This document shows positions 29,906 through 39,523 of a DNA stretch of 64,000 bases, piece after piece. The DNA comes from a cyanobacterium endosymbiont of Epithemia clementina EcSB. GTDB lineage: Bacteria; Cyanobacteriota; Cyanobacteriia; Cyanobacteriales; Microcystaceae. Position 1 is the first letter of the stretch; every line of letters starts with the position of its first letter. The translations under genes and the position numbers were made by a program. Below the pieces are notes generated by a model. That model was not told the origin of the DNA and did no database searches. It saw nothing but the letters and a program-made list of their open reading frames with translations. The stretch is from assembly GCF_029919255.1 (NCBI RefSeq), contig NZ_CP123991.1, forward strand, positions 2,271,833-2,335,832, in the 5' to 3' direction.

Positions 29906-30923
29906 CGAGAAATCAACTTGGTTTATAAAAATTAAAATAAATTATTTGATTTTTTTACTAATCGAAACGATAAAAAAGGATAATTTAAGCTCGTTGTCTA
30001 ATCTACTTAATTAATAGTTAATTCTCGTAAAGACGTAAATCATTACGATACCAAATTAAGATTTTTATTTGACTTATTAACTAAACTAGAAATTATTTTT
30101 CTAATAAAATGTAAATTCGACTAAAAGTTAGAGATACAGATGGATACAGAACCTCCATACTGAAAGTAGCCTCTATTAAGCTCTGGTACTATGTAGATAA
30201 AATCTAGTCTTGATCTTGCTGAAGTACTTCACGCTCTAGAGATGACGAAGTACTCTGAAGCACACTTAGTTTTTGAATGTCTGGTTGGACAAAATTAAAA
30301 TTCTGTTGAATGGCATTATAAATTTAAATATTGTTTGATTATAAACGACCGCAGTTAGCTATTAATTTTTAGGTTAAATCTAGGAATATAGATCACCGTA
30401 AACTAGGTCTTCAGTTGAGATAAGGTTTAATCAGAGACTGTTTAGATCCCGAGGACGTCTTGTTTAAGAACTACCCGAAAATCCTTGTATATAAAGACTT
30501 CAATTGATTCCTTTTTATAAACAAAAGATGAGGCAAAAGTCTATGAAATTAATGGATAAATTTTACTTTATCGACTTTTCTTCATTGAAACGATTAACGA
30601 TTGATTTTAAAATATCTCTCAGATTGAACATTTGAGAAATTGAAGTGTTTGTAATTATTCTGTTAACCTTTTTACTTAATTAGTTGCTTATACTTAAGAA
30701 AAACTTTTTTTCGATTTAAAGTCAAAAAATAAGATAGCCCTAATTTTAGGTTAGGTTTTTACAACTATTTTTGTCTTAGACATTATTAAAGTTACTATTT
30801 TATAGATAATCGTAAGTCTTGTCGTATTTTTGAATTAAATGTTGAGAATAAAAACGATTTTTTAAACTTTGTTAAACTCAACATTAATTAAAATACACAA
30901 TTTTTTAGAAAATAGAAATTTCT

Positions 30924-31037
30924 TTCCCCGTATTTCAGGCAGATTCCGAAATTCCCATTTTTGCACATTGACCATCCTCCAAATGGATGAAATTAACTTC
31001 ATCTGTTGAGGGGAAGTTGATTGAGGCTCCTGCCTGA
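30924..31037 (+). promoter_or_regulatory. Candidate structured leader of the 52-residue membrane protein
   Basis: Several stems can be drawn. They are tcaggcag/ctgcctga (30935-30942 with 31030-31037), ttcccc/ggggaa (30924-30929 with 31010-31015), catcc/ggatg (30973-30977 with 30985-30989) and gatgaa/ttcatc (30986-30991 with 30998-31003). The last two share bases, and the first two cross, so alternative folds or a pseudoknot are possible. The region has more GC than the deserts around it. No known riboswitch class fits. Confidence 0.35.
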
Positions 31038-31089
31038 TTAAATGGAATGAGTAGATTTCGTCACAAAAGTTTCGTCACAGAAGTAGAGG

Positions 31090-31248
31090 ATGACTATGAC
31101 CATGACTCACAAGTCCCTAAAACTGTTGATTGTTGTAGCTACCTTTTTCGTCTGGGTGCGGCTGTTTGTGGGTACTGTACAGACCTTAAACAGTACGACG
31201 GAAGGTCACTGGAATAATCGAGCATTTGCCACCGAAAAGGCCAAATAA
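31090..31248 (+). CDS. Small single-helix membrane protein, unknown
   Basis: A 52-residue frame beginning MTMTMTHKSL. Three in-frame ATGs lie at 31090, 31096 and 31102. The ribosome site agagg at 31085-31089 is best spaced for the one at 31096. Residues about 11-30 (KLLIVVATFFVWVRLFVGTV) form one membrane helix. The rest is polar, with HWNNRAFATEK. I do not recognise the family. Normal base composition, a ribosome site and an island of higher GC in an otherwise decaying region argue that it is a kept gene. It is divergent in context from argJ, which ends 216 bp downstream on the other strand. Confidence 0.6.
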   Translation: MTMTMTHKSLKLLIVVATFFVWVRLFVGTVQTLNSTTEGHWNNRAFATEKAK

Positions 31249-31296
31249 TTGTTTGACGGTTAAGGATAGAGTTTAGTCTAGCCTTTTGCAGGAGAG

Positions 31297-31335
31297 CCCC
31301 GTGCTTGGTCTGGCGCCAATGGGGTAAGTACGGGG
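31297..31335. terminator. Possible terminator hairpin after the small membrane protein
   Basis: The stem ccccgt/acgggg at 31297-31302 and 31330-31335 encloses a loop with its own short stem (ttgg/ccaa). It lies 49 nt after the stop. No T-run follows, so this is tentative. Confidence 0.35.
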
Positions 31336-31464
31336 TTAAAGGATAGTCAAATTAGGGCTGATGAATAAGAAACATTTTGTATATCTACAAGAGACTACTA
31401 AAACAGCGACATCTTAATCTTAAAAAGCTCGTATTGTGCGTACTTGCTTCGATGACAGGGGGCT

Positions 31465-32706
31465 CTACGTTGTATACTCCGAGTTGATTCTGACATATTC
31501 GTAGCTTAAATCGCAGCCCCAGGCAGTCCCCTGTCCAGAGCCATTGCCAATACGTACTGAAATTAGGACCGTGTCTTCTTGAAGATAGGCCCCTGCGGCT
31601 GCTTGTCTCAAGTAATTGCTCGCCTCTTGTCGGTTAAATTCTAGGGGCTGACCGCCTTCGAGCATCAAAAAATCACCCAATTTTACTTGTAAATCTTCTT
31701 GACGGAAAGTAACATCGGCTTTTCCGGCAGCCGCCACGATACGTCCCCAGTTGGGGTCGCGTCCGAAAATTGCCGATTTGACTAATGATGACCCGGCAAT
31801 GGTTTTAGCCACACGCCGTGCATCTTTATCATCTAGTGCACCTGAAACTTGCACCTCAATCAAACAAGTTGCTCCTTCTCCATCTCTAGCGATCGCTTTA
31901 GCTAAATGCTGACAGACTGCCTTCAGCATTGCTTGTAGTTTCTCGGCATTTTTACTCATTTCCGTAATGGTAGGGGTGCGAGATTGACCATTAGCCAAGG
32001 CAATGAAACAATCATTTGTACTAGTATCCCCATCTACCGTAATTTGATTAAAACTTTCGTTAGCGACCTGGGTGATCATTTTTTGCCAGAGGGGAGTGGC
32101 TACTAACCCATCACAGGTAATAAACGACAGCATAGTCGCCATGTTAGGATGAATCATTCCTGAGCCCTTAGCCATACCACCAATACGGACTGGACGACCA
32201 TCAATAATGGTTTCTAGGGCGATGGATTTTGGTACTGAGTCAGTAGTAATAATTGCTTGAGCAGCGGCATCTCCTCCAGTGTCAGACAGGGCATCAACTA
32301 AAGTTGGAATGCCTTGACGCATTTGATCCATGCGAATGTTCTGACCAATCACCCCTGTGGAAGCTAAGAGAATCTCGTTAGGAGAAATGTTGAGAGCATC
32401 TCCTAGGAGAGAGGCACTTTCTAGGACATCTTGCCACCCTTGTTCCCCTGTGGCGGCATTGGCTTGTCCGGAATTGCACATAATTGCACGACTACTGGCT
32501 TTGGCTTGGAGACGTTGACGGCAGTAGTCCACACAAGCAGCGTGAACTTGGGAGGTGGTAAATACACCAGCTGCGATTGCCTCAGTTTCTGAGACAATAA
32601 GAGCTAAATCGGGAGTACCCGATGGTTTTAACCCTGCCGCAATTCCGGCTGCTTTAAAACCCTTGGGAGCGGTAATTCCGCCACTAATCACCTGCCAGTC
32701 CATCAT
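31465..32706 (-). CDS. argJ: Bifunctional glutamate N-acetyltransferase/amino-acid N-acetyltransferase
   Basis: ATG start (two adjacent ATGs), 413 residues. ArgJ is an N-terminal-nucleophile enzyme that cuts itself. The cleavage site HPNMATML is present, with the nucleophile T191, preceded by GMAKGSGMI. The C-terminal GRDPNWGRIVAAAGKA and IRIGNGSGQGTAWGCDL are also conserved. It makes N-acetylglutamate and recycles the acetyl group from N-acetylornithine in the cyclic arginine pathway. With speA in the same window, the arginine-to-polyamine route appears retained. It is a single gene. Confidence 0.95.
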   Translation of the reverse strand: MMDWQVISGGITAPKGFKAAGIAAGLKPSGTPDLALIVSETEAIAAGVFTTSQVHAACVDYCRQRLQAKASSRAIMCNSGQANAATGEQGWQDVLESASLLGDALNISPNEILLASTGVIGQNIRMDQMRQGIPTLVDALSDTGGDAAAQAIITTDSVPKSIALETIIDGRPVRIGGMAKGSGMIHPNMATMLSFITCDGLVATPLWQKMITQVANESFNQITVDGDTSTNDCFIALANGQSRTPTITEMSKNAEKLQAMLKAVCQHLAKAIARDGEGATCLIEVQVSGALDDKDARRVAKTIAGSSLVKSAIFGRDPNWGRIVAAAGKADVTFRQEDLQVKLGDFLMLEGGQPLEFNRQEASNYLRQAAAGAYLQEDTVLISVRIGNGSGQGTAWGCDLSYEYVRINSEYTT

Positions 32707-32884
32707 AGTATTTACCTATTTTCCTTACCTATTATTGAGGTTAGTTTAAGAGCTGATTATAGCAAGTAGATTTTAAGTCGATCTGAAAATATCAGTTTGA
32801 AAATTCGTTTCAACATCATTTAGGAATATTGCCGTGAAAGTCTGGCAACTTATTAGACTAGAATGGGTGGCATTTAGATAAATT

Positions 32885-32926
32885 TTCTTTAGATGAAGAC
32901 AAAACTTCTTTAGATGAAGACAAAAC
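32885..32926 (+). repeat. Perfect 21-bp tandem duplication across a start codon
   Basis: The unit at 32885-32905 is repeated exactly at 32906-32926. Each copy contains an ATG (32893 and 32914). The first ATG opens a frame of only six codons, ending in a TAG that abuts the second ATG. Translation of the acyltransferase must therefore begin at the second copy or by re-initiation. Confidence 0.9.
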
Positions 32927-33759
32927 ACAGTACCCAATGTAGACAAGGTTGGTCACTTGATGAGCGTGATCCAAAGTTTATCGCTTCACTGATGCCCTAT
33001 TGGGAATGGTTTTATAAATACTATTTTCGAGTAAAGACTGACGGTTGGCATCATATCCCTGAAAAAGGTCCTTTACTGTTGGTAGGATCCCACAATGGGG
33101 GACTAGCTTCTCCTGATACATCTATGATGATGTATGATTGGTTCTGTCGTTTTGGCATTGAGCGTCCTACCTATGGGTTAATGCACCAGTCTGTCTGGAG
33201 CATTAATCCACCAGCAGCCAATCTCGCCGTGCAAGTAGGAGCAGTTCGTGCCCATTCTAAAATAGGAATTGCTGCTTTAAAACGGGGGGCTAGTGTTTTA
33301 GTCTATCCAGGGGGGGCGCAAGATGTGTTTCGTCCCTATACAGATCGCCATAAAATTATGTTAGCTGGACGTAAAGGCTTCATTAAATTAGCATTGCGTG
33401 AACAATCCCCCATTATACCTGTAATTTCTGTAGGATCACATGAAACTTTGATAGTATTGGGAGATTGTTATCAACAAGCTCAGCAATTGAACGAATGGGG
33501 AATATTACCTTGGATATTTAATATTGATCCTGAAGTATTTCCCATCTATTTAGGGTTGCCTTGGGGCGTTGGCATTGGACCCATTCCTAATTTTCCCCTT
33601 CCTGTCGCTATCCATACTCGTGTCTGTCCTCCCATTATTTTTGAACGCTATGGCAGAGAGGCAGCTAGTGATCGCTTTTACGTTGATGCCTGTTATGAGT
33701 TAGTGCGATCACAGATGCAACAGCATTTGGACCAATTGGTAATTGATAGTCAAAATTGA
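32914..33759 (+). CDS. Lysophospholipid acyltransferase family (PlsC-like) protein
   Basis: 281 residues from the ATG at 32914. The acyltransferase signature is seen as SHNGGLASPD (a spaced H..D motif) near residue 58, followed by VLVYPGGAQDVFRP, which corresponds to the FPEG-type block. The C-terminal half contains GLPWGVGIGPIPNFPLP. The type resembles the diacylglycerol or wax-ester acyltransferase-like branch of the superfamily, so the acceptor may be a lysophospholipid or another lipid. It is a membrane-surface enzyme. The start region carries a 21-bp tandem duplication that created a six-codon upstream frame ending directly at this ATG. Confidence 0.8.
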   Translation: MKTKHSTQCRQGWSLDERDPKFIASLMPYWEWFYKYYFRVKTDGWHHIPEKGPLLLVGSHNGGLASPDTSMMMYDWFCRFGIERPTYGLMHQSVWSINPPAANLAVQVGAVRAHSKIGIAALKRGASVLVYPGGAQDVFRPYTDRHKIMLAGRKGFIKLALREQSPIIPVISVGSHETLIVLGDCYQQAQQLNEWGILPWIFNIDPEVFPIYLGLPWGVGIGPIPNFPLPVAIHTRVCPPIIFERYGREAASDRFYVDACYELVRSQMQQHLDQLVIDSQN

Positions 33760-34720
33760 TTAGTTATATTTAGACAAGTTAAGCTACTTTTGCCGATTAC
33801 AGTGTACTTCGTTAGAGCAACTTTCCAGACCTATATCAACAATCAAGACTACAATTTCTGTCTATCAAAAAACAGTAGGAGATAAAACTAGTTTATCTTT
33901 TCTTTTAACCAAAAATCGAGATAAGATTTGTTAGATAAATAGGGATGAGTAATCAGTGAAGAACAAAGGTTCATTGAACAATTTTGATTACTTTTATTGC
34001 TAGAATATCTGAGTGGAATAGATAAAAATAATTTGTGTAACTTCTCCTTTGCTGGTTGGAAAAAAGTAACACAGTGACATGATTACCAAGTGCATACGCT
34101 TTACAAAAAAATTATAGCTTACTAGATTAGGAAGGTTTTTTTCAAATAGAGAAGAATCTGTAATATATAGAATTATTCCAAATTTCTTTTTGATAAAGAA
34201 ATAAAATAATAACTATGTATTTGAATAACTAAAAATTATTCAGTATTTACTAAATATATTCAGTGATAAAGATACTCAGTTATAGTTAACATACTTCTAA
34301 GTAAAACCACAACTAACTTCAAAAGATAATTTAACTTTAACTTCTAACTAATTTCCAATTAACTCTTTAACTTAGATTAACTATAACTCGATAAAAACTC
34401 ACAAATTACTAAAAAATAGTTTAAATTAGCTTAATTTTTCTGACTATAAATTTCTTGATTCCATATTATTGTTTCAGTCTTCGTTTAAATCTTAATTATC
34501 CTGATACAGTACAATATTAATTTGATTTTTTTGTAACTTTAACTTTTTAGAACTAGTTTAAATAAACTATTGTTATCTTTTTCTTGATTCAGAAGATTTT
34601 AAACAACTAATACTATTATTTTTGAATCTAGACATACTAACCTGTAATCATTTATATATATAAGATATAATTTTTGGTCATTAGATAAATTATTAAACAT
34701 CTCTTATAAAGAAAAATAGT

Positions 34721-34738
34721 CTAGATCCTAGGATCTAG
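34721..34738. repeat. 18-bp perfect palindrome
   Basis: ctagatcctaggatctag reads the same on both strands. It is isolated in the desert. Confidence 0.7.
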
Positions 34739-35560
34739 GTATTAAAGATGATAGTGTAAAGTTGCAAATAATAATTAACTATTTACTTGTTAAAAATAGT
34801 TCCAGCAAATGTCTTTTATTAGATTAGTTTTGTTCTTGATTTTAGTAATTATTTTATATTTTTTAAGCAGCCTATCTTTAGGTTTATTTACCAATGTATA
34901 TATTTAATAATTTTTTAGAATTAAAGTATTTTATATAGGTCTCTTTTGATAAAGAAGTTGTAGATAAATCAAGTACTACTATATTAGTGTATGTTACAAC
35001 TTTAAAAGTTATTGTAACAATGGACATTTAAATATTTTACCTAGAGCTAGGCACAATCTAATTAGTTAATGTTGTCTCTTCATTTTAGAATGTTTCGAAC
35101 ATTGTAGCAGAAAAAATATTTTAGTTTAGCAAGGTTTAAAAAATACTTAAATAGATTGTTAACAATAGGGTAGAAGGTTTAGAACCCTATCATATAGGGA
35201 TATGTAATATAGTGATATTTAGCACAACAATTTATCTAGTAAAAAAAATTAAATTAATAGAATTATGGGATACTTTTCTAGACTGTCAGAAAAATCCGTT
35301 TAAAATATCTAGATAAATCAGGCTTTAATTTGTAGCTAGTAGTCAATTTTCTTTTGAATTTTAAATCTAAATAGTAAAATAAATTATGAAATTCTACTTA
35401 AAAAGACATGATTTAGAAATAAATAATAAATTTATTTACTTCTGAAAAAATAGAGTTAATTAACTAAAAATTAAACATAACAATCTAAATTTTATTTATC
35501 TCTTTTTAAGACCTATAGAATATACGCTAACTAATAGAGATATTATTTTTGAACTTTATT

Positions 35561-35603
35561 TAAATTTACACTGATAAAAAACAATTTTATTAGTGTAAAT
35601 TTA
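35561..35603. repeat. Inverted repeat, 19-bp arms with one G-T pair
   Basis: The arms 35561-35579 and 35585-35603 pair with a single wobble around a 5-nt loop. It lies 177 bp beyond the dnaG stop and may end that transcript. Confidence 0.75.
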
Positions 35604-35779
35604 TAGCATATTTACTTTTTTAAAGGTATTTAAATTATTTATTTTCTATAATCTAATTAATATTAGACTATATATTCTATTCAATTAATTAAGTTTTTAG
35701 TAAGAGGTCTAGTTTTTTTGTTTAAAACAACTTAGCATCAACTTGAAACAAAGTTTAGTTAGCCACTTATTTAATTCAG

Positions 35780-37705
35780 TTAATGTCGATCGTAAATTTC
35801 TAGGTTAGAAAAACTTAAAGAAGATTCAAGTTGTTTAATTTTAATTAAACTAATATAGTATTCATTAAGATAATATTGTTGCGCTTTTAAATCAACATTA
35901 GAGTCAATATTTTTATACCTTTTATAGGAATAGTTCCTATACTTTTCTAATTTAGCTTTTTCCATAAAAATTAATGCACAGTGAATTTGCAAGGGACTTC
36001 TGTGAATATTTTCTTGATGATTCTGACTAAGATAAAAAATATGGTTAAATTGAGCCATCGAGTGAGAAAACTGTAAAATTTTCTCTTGTAATAAGGAAAT
36101 AAGACTATTAGATGTATCGTTTATTTCTCCTTGAATATCTAATATCTTATCCCATAAAAACCGATATTCAGATACACTAAAAATTAGATCTTTCTCTTCA
36201 AGTAAATTAAAAATTTCTTGACGATATTCAGGGCAGTGACAATAAATTCTTAACAACAATGCTTCAGCTTGTTGGAGCGAGGTATCTTCAGTACAGGGAA
36301 TTTTTTTAATTCCTGAAGATGAGGAATTTTTGATAGTGGAGGGAAAATTAGATTTCTTAATTTGTCTTTGTAAATTTTTAATGTAAAGCGGTAAGGATAG
36401 AGTATCTCCTTGACTCAAAATTTCAGCGCAATGACGAATATAATAGGTTTGTTTATTACTATTTTCGATGCGGTTCAATAGCTTAACCATTTCTTGTGCA
36501 ACTTGTTCGAAATGCTCTACTTTTTTGAGATTTTTATTGACTAATAATTGTTGAAGTTGCCAGTCAACCGAAAGGGGCGCATTATCAATTAATTTATAGA
36601 AAGTTTCAACTGAATTTGGATTAGATTTTAAAAATTCATCTGCATCCTTAGCATCTCTAAAGTTCAGAATTCGTAATTGTACTTGTCCGGAATAAATTAA
36701 TGACTCAATATCAGTAATTGCCCGTTGTGTTGCTTTTTTTCCGGCTGGATCTGAATCAAAATTCAAGACAACCTGTTTAGAATCAGTATATCTAAGTAAT
36801 TGTTTCAATTGTACTTTACTCAAAGCAGTTCCTAAGGACGCTACCGTATTGGTAATTCCTACAGTATGGAGGGTAATTGCATCGAAATACCCTTCTACTA
36901 CCACCACTTTATCTAAAGAACGAATGGTATTTTTAGCTTTATCTAGGGCAAATAAAGTATTACTTTTTTTAAATAAAGTGGTTTCAGGAGAGTTAAGATA
37001 TTTTGGCTGTTCATATCCTAAAGTTCGACTTCCAAACCCAATTACTCGTCCTTGAAGATCAGTAATTGGAATAATCAGGCGATTACGAAACCGATCATAA
37101 TAACCGCTTCCGCTTTTATTCAAAGAAATTAACCCTGCTTCCTCAACTAAAGCAATTGGATAGCGTTTTTGTTCGATTAGATAGCAATAGAGAGTTGTCC
37201 ATCCCTCAGGGGCATATCCTAACTTAAATTGCTGTATTGTTTCTTTATTTAATCGACGTTCGTGTTTAAGGTAATTAAGGGCAGTTTCTCCTTGGGGTTG
37301 ACAAAGGGCGTGCTGATAAAAACTAGTCGTTAGGGCAAGAATCTCATAAAGTTGTTCTCTTAAAGATAGCTGACGTTGTAATTCTTTACCTTGTTCTGGT
37401 TCAAGAGTTTTGATAGGAACTTGATAACGTTTTGCTAAATCAAAAACCACATCACTGAAAGATTGTTTCCCCACTTCCATAAGAAATTTAATGGCATTTC
37501 CCCCTTCACCACAACCAAAACAATAATAAAATTGTTTATGGATACTAACGCTAAAACTAGGGCTTTTTTCATCGTGAAAAGGACATAACCCGACATAGTC
37601 TTTACCCCTCTTTTTAAGAACAACATAATCTGAGATGACATCATAAATATCAACTCGTTGTTTTACCTTTTCAAGAGTGTCAGGATGAAGATGAGGAATG
37701 TTCAT
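35780..37705 (-). CDS. dnaG: DNA primase
   Basis: ATG start, 641 residues. The N-terminal CHC2-type zinc ribbon has C41, H44, C62 and C65. The RNA-polymerase domain follows, and the TOPRIM segment VVVEGYFDAI is near residue 270, with NFDSDPAGKKA as the metal-binding stretch. The C-terminal helicase-interaction domain is AT-rich in composition and weakly conserved, as usual. DnaG lays down RNA primers for the replication fork together with DnaB. It is a single gene bounded by deserts on both sides, so it must rely on its own promoter. Confidence 0.95.
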   Translation of the reverse strand: MNIPHLHPDTLEKVKQRVDIYDVISDYVVLKKRGKDYVGLCPFHDEKSPSFSVSIHKQFYYCFGCGEGGNAIKFLMEVGKQSFSDVVFDLAKRYQVPIKTLEPEQGKELQRQLSLREQLYEILALTTSFYQHALCQPQGETALNYLKHERRLNKETIQQFKLGYAPEGWTTLYCYLIEQKRYPIALVEEAGLISLNKSGSGYYDRFRNRLIIPITDLQGRVIGFGSRTLGYEQPKYLNSPETTLFKKSNTLFALDKAKNTIRSLDKVVVVEGYFDAITLHTVGITNTVASLGTALSKVQLKQLLRYTDSKQVVLNFDSDPAGKKATQRAITDIESLIYSGQVQLRILNFRDAKDADEFLKSNPNSVETFYKLIDNAPLSVDWQLQQLLVNKNLKKVEHFEQVAQEMVKLLNRIENSNKQTYYIRHCAEILSQGDTLSLPLYIKNLQRQIKKSNFPSTIKNSSSSGIKKIPCTEDTSLQQAEALLLRIYCHCPEYRQEIFNLLEEKDLIFSVSEYRFLWDKILDIQGEINDTSNSLISLLQEKILQFSHSMAQFNHIFYLSQNHQENIHRSPLQIHCALIFMEKAKLEKYRNYSYKRYKNIDSNVDLKAQQYYLNEYYISLIKIKQLESSLSFSNLEIYDRH

Positions 37706-38046
37706 TGATTAGACAAGAACTTAAATAACTTAAGTCCAAGTATAACTTAATTTTTAAATTGCCCATTACTTAGACAATTTACCAAAATAATTACTATCTT
37801 TATAAACTTAGGATACATAAATGCTAAAATTATCTTGACTAATTCTATATTGTATATTCTTTGGTTACTTTATGAAATAAAACTGACTTATTTAGTCTAG
37901 CTGTTATGGAGAAACAATAAAAAAAAGCTGTGTATATTTCTATATTCGCCTGAGTTAATATCTAAAAATTATCTTCTAAACAGATTAAATAATAAGTTTT
38001 TACCAAAAAAGCTACCACTATTTATAATAGTAGCTATTTTCATTGT

Positions 38047-38097
38047 TAGTTACAATCATACTATTTCAGCTATAGCTAAATAGTATGATTGTAACTA
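38047..38097. repeat. Inverted repeat, 20-bp perfect arms, 11-nt loop
   Basis: The arms 38047-38066 and 38078-38097 are exact reverse complements. It lies about 340 bp upstream of the dnaG start, where no gene end is known. Confidence 0.85.
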
Positions 38098-39032
38098 CAA
38101 TATTTGTTTTCTATAAAATCAATTGTGAAGTTTTATATACTTATTGATTTAGGTTTTATTAAAAATAATATATATATGGAACTTATACAGAAAACTAAAA
38201 TAATTAAATATAATTTAATTATTTTAACTGCTGCTTTAAACTGGTCAAGAGAAATCCTGATTAGGATAATATAATTTCATTTTTTTAAAAAAATAGTTAC
38301 TAAAGATATAAAATATCTATTTTTTTATTTAAAAAAGCAATGACAAAAATATATTGTTACTTAATTAATAGCAATAATAGCCACTCTAGAAGTAACCTTT
38401 TTAACCAAAACCTTATTAGGGTTAACTTTTAATACCTGCAAATTATTTAACAGATTTTATTTACCTAACATGAAAACGACAATAATCACTCATAAAAAAG
38501 GAAGACATAGTAAAACTGAGGAAAAACAAAGGTTAAAGTTTTTTTCTCAAGCAAGATAATTTACAATTCAGACAAAAATAGCCCAATTATAGAAAATAAT
38601 TTTACTAAACACTCAACATAATAATGAGTTATACGTACTTAAAATTAAGAATAACTAAAAAAATGCGAATGTTAATAACACATAAATTATAACAATTTTC
38701 CCCAAAAAACTGGAATAAATTTCTAAAAATAGAAGATCTTATTTAAATAAGGCTGTATTCTATGATAAATAAAATTGTCTATATATGGTTATAGTTCCAG
38801 GGGAGAGGAGTGCTGTGTTTTAGGATTTCAAAGAGAAATGAAAAAGGCTAATTAGATTAGTGCTTTAAAATAAGGAATAATCTTTGCTCATTTAACTGTT
38901 AGCGGTGTGGAATAAAGACTTATTTAAAAATTTGCTTTCAAAGTTTAATTTTTAGAATTTAAAGCCAATTTAAAGAATAAATCTAACATTTTTACGTCAT
39001 GCTATACGAAATAAATAAACTATATTTAAACT

Positions 39033-39064
39033 TTATTTTCATAGCTTAAAAACTATGAAAATAA
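39033..39064. repeat. Inverted repeat, 12-bp perfect arms
   Basis: The arms 39033-39044 and 39053-39064 pair perfectly around an 8-nt loop. It lies about 460 bp before the ABC transporter gene. Confidence 0.65.
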
Positions 39065-39523
39065 GGCATTATGGTCATTTTCAAATGCTTTAACTTTTTA
39101 TTCACTTAAGATCTTTTTAGATAAGCCTAATAAATGGTTAATTAATTAGTTTATTTAATGCAAATGATTGCCTCTTTATAGTTGTGATCTATGTTCATGT
39201 AATTTGGTGGTTATAATGTAGGGACAATCTATTCTAATAGGAAAGCAAATTTTCCAGTAAGTTCAGTTATTATTAAGTCAATTCTGCTAGCCATCTTACG
39301 ACAAGATTACTAATTGTTAAGATTAAAACGATGAGCTTAATTCTTATTAAAGTAACTGATAATAACCTGATTTTTAAATATTATTAGCATTTTCATCAAA
39401 AAGACATTTAACATCAGTTAAGATCTCAATTTAAAATAAAATCCCAACTAAAGCTAACTTAATTATTCCTCATTTGAGAAAGAATCCATTACAATAAGTC
39501 TTAGACCTAATGGACCAGGAGTT

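Larger units (their letters stand above)
29197..30920. other. 1.7-kb gene-poor desert
   Basis: No intact gene. It contains inverted repeats at 29338-29381 and 29866-29905. A short plus-strand trace at about 30200-30330 (LAEVLHALEMTKYSEAHL) looks coding-like but is broken by stops and was not identified. Confidence 0.5.
33760..35779. other. 2.0-kb gene-free desert
   Basis: Extremely AT-rich, with no coding trace found on either strand. It contains an 18-nt perfect palindrome at 34721-34738 and a 19-bp near-perfect hairpin at 35561-35603. Confidence 0.6.
37706..39523. other. 1.8-kb gene-free desert between dnaG and the ABC gene
   Basis: No gene or remnant recognised. It holds hairpins at 38047-38097 and 39033-39064 and, just before the first, an imperfect one at about 38008-38035. 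Confidence 0.55.
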
